Shown here one piece after another: positions 4,542 to 5,838 of a stretch of 5,838 nucleotides of DNA. Location of the stretch: positions 1 to 5,838 of the forward strand of contig JABFXB010000500.1 of NCBI GenBank assembly GCA_013361975.1, in the 5' to 3' direction. The position numbers and the translations under genes are program-made. Source of the stretch: Dermatophilaceae bacterium. GTDB lineage: Bacteria; Actinomycetota; Actinomycetes; Actinomycetales; Dermatophilaceae. Positions within the stretch are counted from its first letter, which is position 1, and each line of letters opens with the position of its first letter. Under the pieces are notes generated by a model that worked only from the letters and a program-made list of their open reading frames with translations, did no database searches and had not been told where the DNA came from.

Positions 4542-5722
4542 GCGACGACGTGACGAAGGACTGGCGCCCCGACACCCTCGCGGTGCGAGGCGGCTTGTCC
4601 CGCAGTGGTTTCGAGGAGACCTCGGAGGCGCTCTACCTCACGTCGGGCTTCGTCTACGACACCGCCGAGGATGCCGAGGCCGCCTTCAAGGGCGACGTCG
4701 AGCGGTTCGTCTACTCGCGATACGGCAACCCGACCGTCGCGATGTTCGAGGAGCGGCTGCGCCAGATCGAGGGCGCCGAGGCCTGCTTCGCGACCGGCTC
4801 CGGAATGTCGGCGGTGTTCGTCGCCCTGGCGGCGCTGCTCGGCAAGGGCGACCGTGTGGTGTCGTCGCGGGCGCTCTTCGGGTCGTGCTTCGTCATCCTC
4901 GACGAGATCCTGCCGCGCTGGGGCGTCGAGAGCGTCTTCGTCGACGGCGCCGACCTCCACCAGTGGCGCGAGGCCCTCTCCGAGCCGACGACCGCCGTCT
5001 TCTTCGAGACCCCGAGCAACCCGATGCAGGAGCTCGTCGACATCGCGGCCGTCACCGAGCTCGCGCACGCCGCCGGGGCAAAGGTCGTCGTCGACAACGT
5101 CTTCGGCACGCCGGTCTTCTCCAAGCCCCTCGACTTCGGCGCCGACATCGTCGTCTACTCCGCCACGAAGCACATCGACGGCCAGGGCCGCACGCTGGGC
5201 GGGGCGGTGCTCGGGCCGAAGGAGTTCATCGACGGCCCGGTGCAGAACCTCATGCGACACACGGGCCCGTCGATGTCGCCGTTCAACGCGTGGGTGCTCG
5301 TCAAGGGCCTGGAGACGATGTCCCTTCGCGTCGAGCGGATGGCCGACTCCGCCCTCGAGGTGGCGCGCTTCCTCGAGTCGCACCCGAAGGTGACGCGCGT
5401 CGTGCACCCGTTCCTCGAGTCCCACCCGCAGCACGACCTCGCCAAGCGGCAGATGGTCGCCGGCGGCACCGTCGTGACGTTCGAGCTCGACGGCGGCAAG
5501 GACGAGGCGTTTGCGCTGATGAACGCCCTGCAGGTCATCGACATCTCCAACAACCTCGGCGACTCCAAGTCGCTCATCACGCACCCGGCCACGACGACGC
5601 ACCGGCGGCTCACGCCCGAGGCGCGCGCGGCCGTGGGCATCACCGACGGCGTGCTGCGCGTGTCGGTCGGGCTCGAGGACGTGCGCGACCTCGTCGACGA
5701 CCTCGGCCGCGCGCTCGGCTGA
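4538..5722 (+). CDS. metZ: O-succinylhomoserine sulfhydrylase
   Basis: A 394-residue PLP enzyme of the Cys/Met metabolism family (PF01053) that makes homocysteine from O-succinylhomoserine and sulfide in methionine synthesis. The PLP-binding lysine is K211 in YSATKHIDGQG. D186 in VVVDNVFGTP contacts the pyridine nitrogen, SRYGNPT (60-66) supplies the Tyr/Arg phosphate contacts and ATGSGMS (85-91) is the phosphate-binding loop. The C-terminal LGDSKSLITHPATTTH is highly conserved. The N-terminal VRGGLSRSGFEETSEALYL, the length near 400 and the upstream rhodanese favour MetZ over MetY (usually about 430) or MetB. Substrate preference for succinyl versus acetyl esters cannot be proved from sequence. 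The start ATG overlaps the rhodanese stop (ATGA) with only a weak GCAGGG before it. The gene is followed by inverted repeats and no further gene within the window. Confidence 0.95.
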   Translation: MSDDVTKDWRPDTLAVRGGLSRSGFEETSEALYLTSGFVYDTAEDAEAAFKGDVERFVYSRYGNPTVAMFEERLRQIEGAEACFATGSGMSAVFVALAALLGKGDRVVSSRALFGSCFVILDEILPRWGVESVFVDGADLHQWREALSEPTTAVFFETPSNPMQELVDIAAVTELAHAAGAKVVVDNVFGTPVFSKPLDFGADIVVYSATKHIDGQGRTLGGAVLGPKEFIDGPVQNLMRHTGPSMSPFNAWVLVKGLETMSLRVERMADSALEVARFLESHPKVTRVVHPFLESHPQHDLAKRQMVAGGTVVTFELDGGKDEAFALMNALQVIDISNNLGDSKSLITHPATTTHRRLTPEARAAVGITDGVLRVSVGLEDVRDLVDDLGRALG

Positions 5723-5749
5723 CCCACTGAGCCAGCCCAACGCGTACGC

Positions 5750-5777
5750 CGTCGGGAACCGAGGATTCGACCCGACG
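5750..5777 (+). terminator. Possible stem-loop after metZ
   Basis: CGTCGGG (5750-5756) and CCCGACG (5771-5777) form a 7-bp stem with a 14-base loop, 27 bases after the metZ stop. There is no T tract, and the loop is large for an intrinsic terminator, so it is only a candidate. The stretch 5723-5838 contains no gene that I can support. Confidence 0.3.
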
Positions 5778-5791
5778 CGGCCCCTCCCATC

Positions 5792-5831
5792 TCGAGTGCT
5801 CACTTTCCTGCGTCGGAAACTGAGCACTCGA
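5792..5831. repeat. Long near-perfect extragenic palindrome
   Basis: TCGAGTGCTCA (5792-5802) is the exact reverse complement of TGAGCACTCGA (5821-5831). Inside it, after a single C-C mismatch (5803/5820), TTTCC (5804-5808) pairs with GGAAA (5815-5819) around the loop TGCGTC. The result is a 17-position stem with one mismatch and a 6-base loop. It could be a bidirectional terminator, a REP-like repeated palindrome, or a boundary element of whatever lies beyond the window. No T tract follows within the 7 bases available. Confidence 0.7.
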
Positions 5832-5838
5832 CGGGTGG

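Noticed and set aside
5723..5838. Possible tRNA gene in the metZ 3' region (minus strand has GTCGAATCC and GGCTCAGT segments)
   Set aside because: No acceptor, D or anticodon stems can be formed in the right order, and the T-arm-like segment lacks pairing. The matching segments are explained by the stem at 5750-5777.
1..5838. CRISPR array, insertion sequence, phage or defence island
   Set aside because: No regularly spaced repeats, transposase, integrase or nuclease/toxin modules are seen; all genes are recognisable housekeeping families with uniform composition.

Overview
The window is chromosomal DNA from a high-GC actinobacterium. The genes are closely packed and use mostly G/C-ending codons. 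Gene content and order recall two loci of Mycobacterium tuberculosis: Rv2228c-Rv2230c and Rv2238c-Rv2241 (RNase H, zinc ribbon, Nif3; AhpE, DUF3052, aceE) and Rv0390-Rv0391 (rhodanese, MetZ). Protein style and the fusion of these two loci suggest a micrococcalean lineage such as the Intrasporangiaceae, but that placement is an inference. The genes look like ordinary core metabolism. No CRISPR array, transposase, phage gene or defence gene is visible.

Layout: the first 59 bases are the N-terminus of aceE (pyruvate dehydrogenase E1) on the minus strand, leaving the window at its left edge. About 296 bases of divergent control region follow, with four palindromic elements. All remaining genes are on the plus strand: a DUF3052 protein (356-772), an AhpE-type peroxiredoxin (816-1340), tRNA-Val(UAC) (1375-1447), a Nif3-family metal protein starting one base after the tRNA (1449-2351), a coiled-coil/zinc-ribbon protein with an apparent CTG start (2348-3088), an RNase HI with a degenerate histidine-phosphatase tail (3096-4103), a single-domain rhodanese (4128-4541) and MetZ, O-succinylhomoserine sulfhydrylase (4538-5722). 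The last 116 bases hold two inverted repeats, one a nearly perfect 17-bp-stem palindrome.

How the genes fit together: Nif3, zinc ribbon and RNase H form a tight cluster (4-base overlap, then a 7-base gap) whose joint role is not established. Rhodanese and MetZ overlap by 4 bases (ATGA) and form a sulfur-assimilation pair leading to homocysteine. The peroxiredoxin detoxifies peroxides beside the pyruvate dehydrogenase gene. Three starts (peroxiredoxin, Nif3, rhodanese) lack a visible Shine-Dalgarno sequence and may be leaderless.

The points most worth checking are the tRNA/Nif3 junction, the CTG start, the loss of both catalytic histidine motifs in the RNase H phosphatase-like domain, and the terminal palindrome. 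No wholly new multi-gene system is evident.
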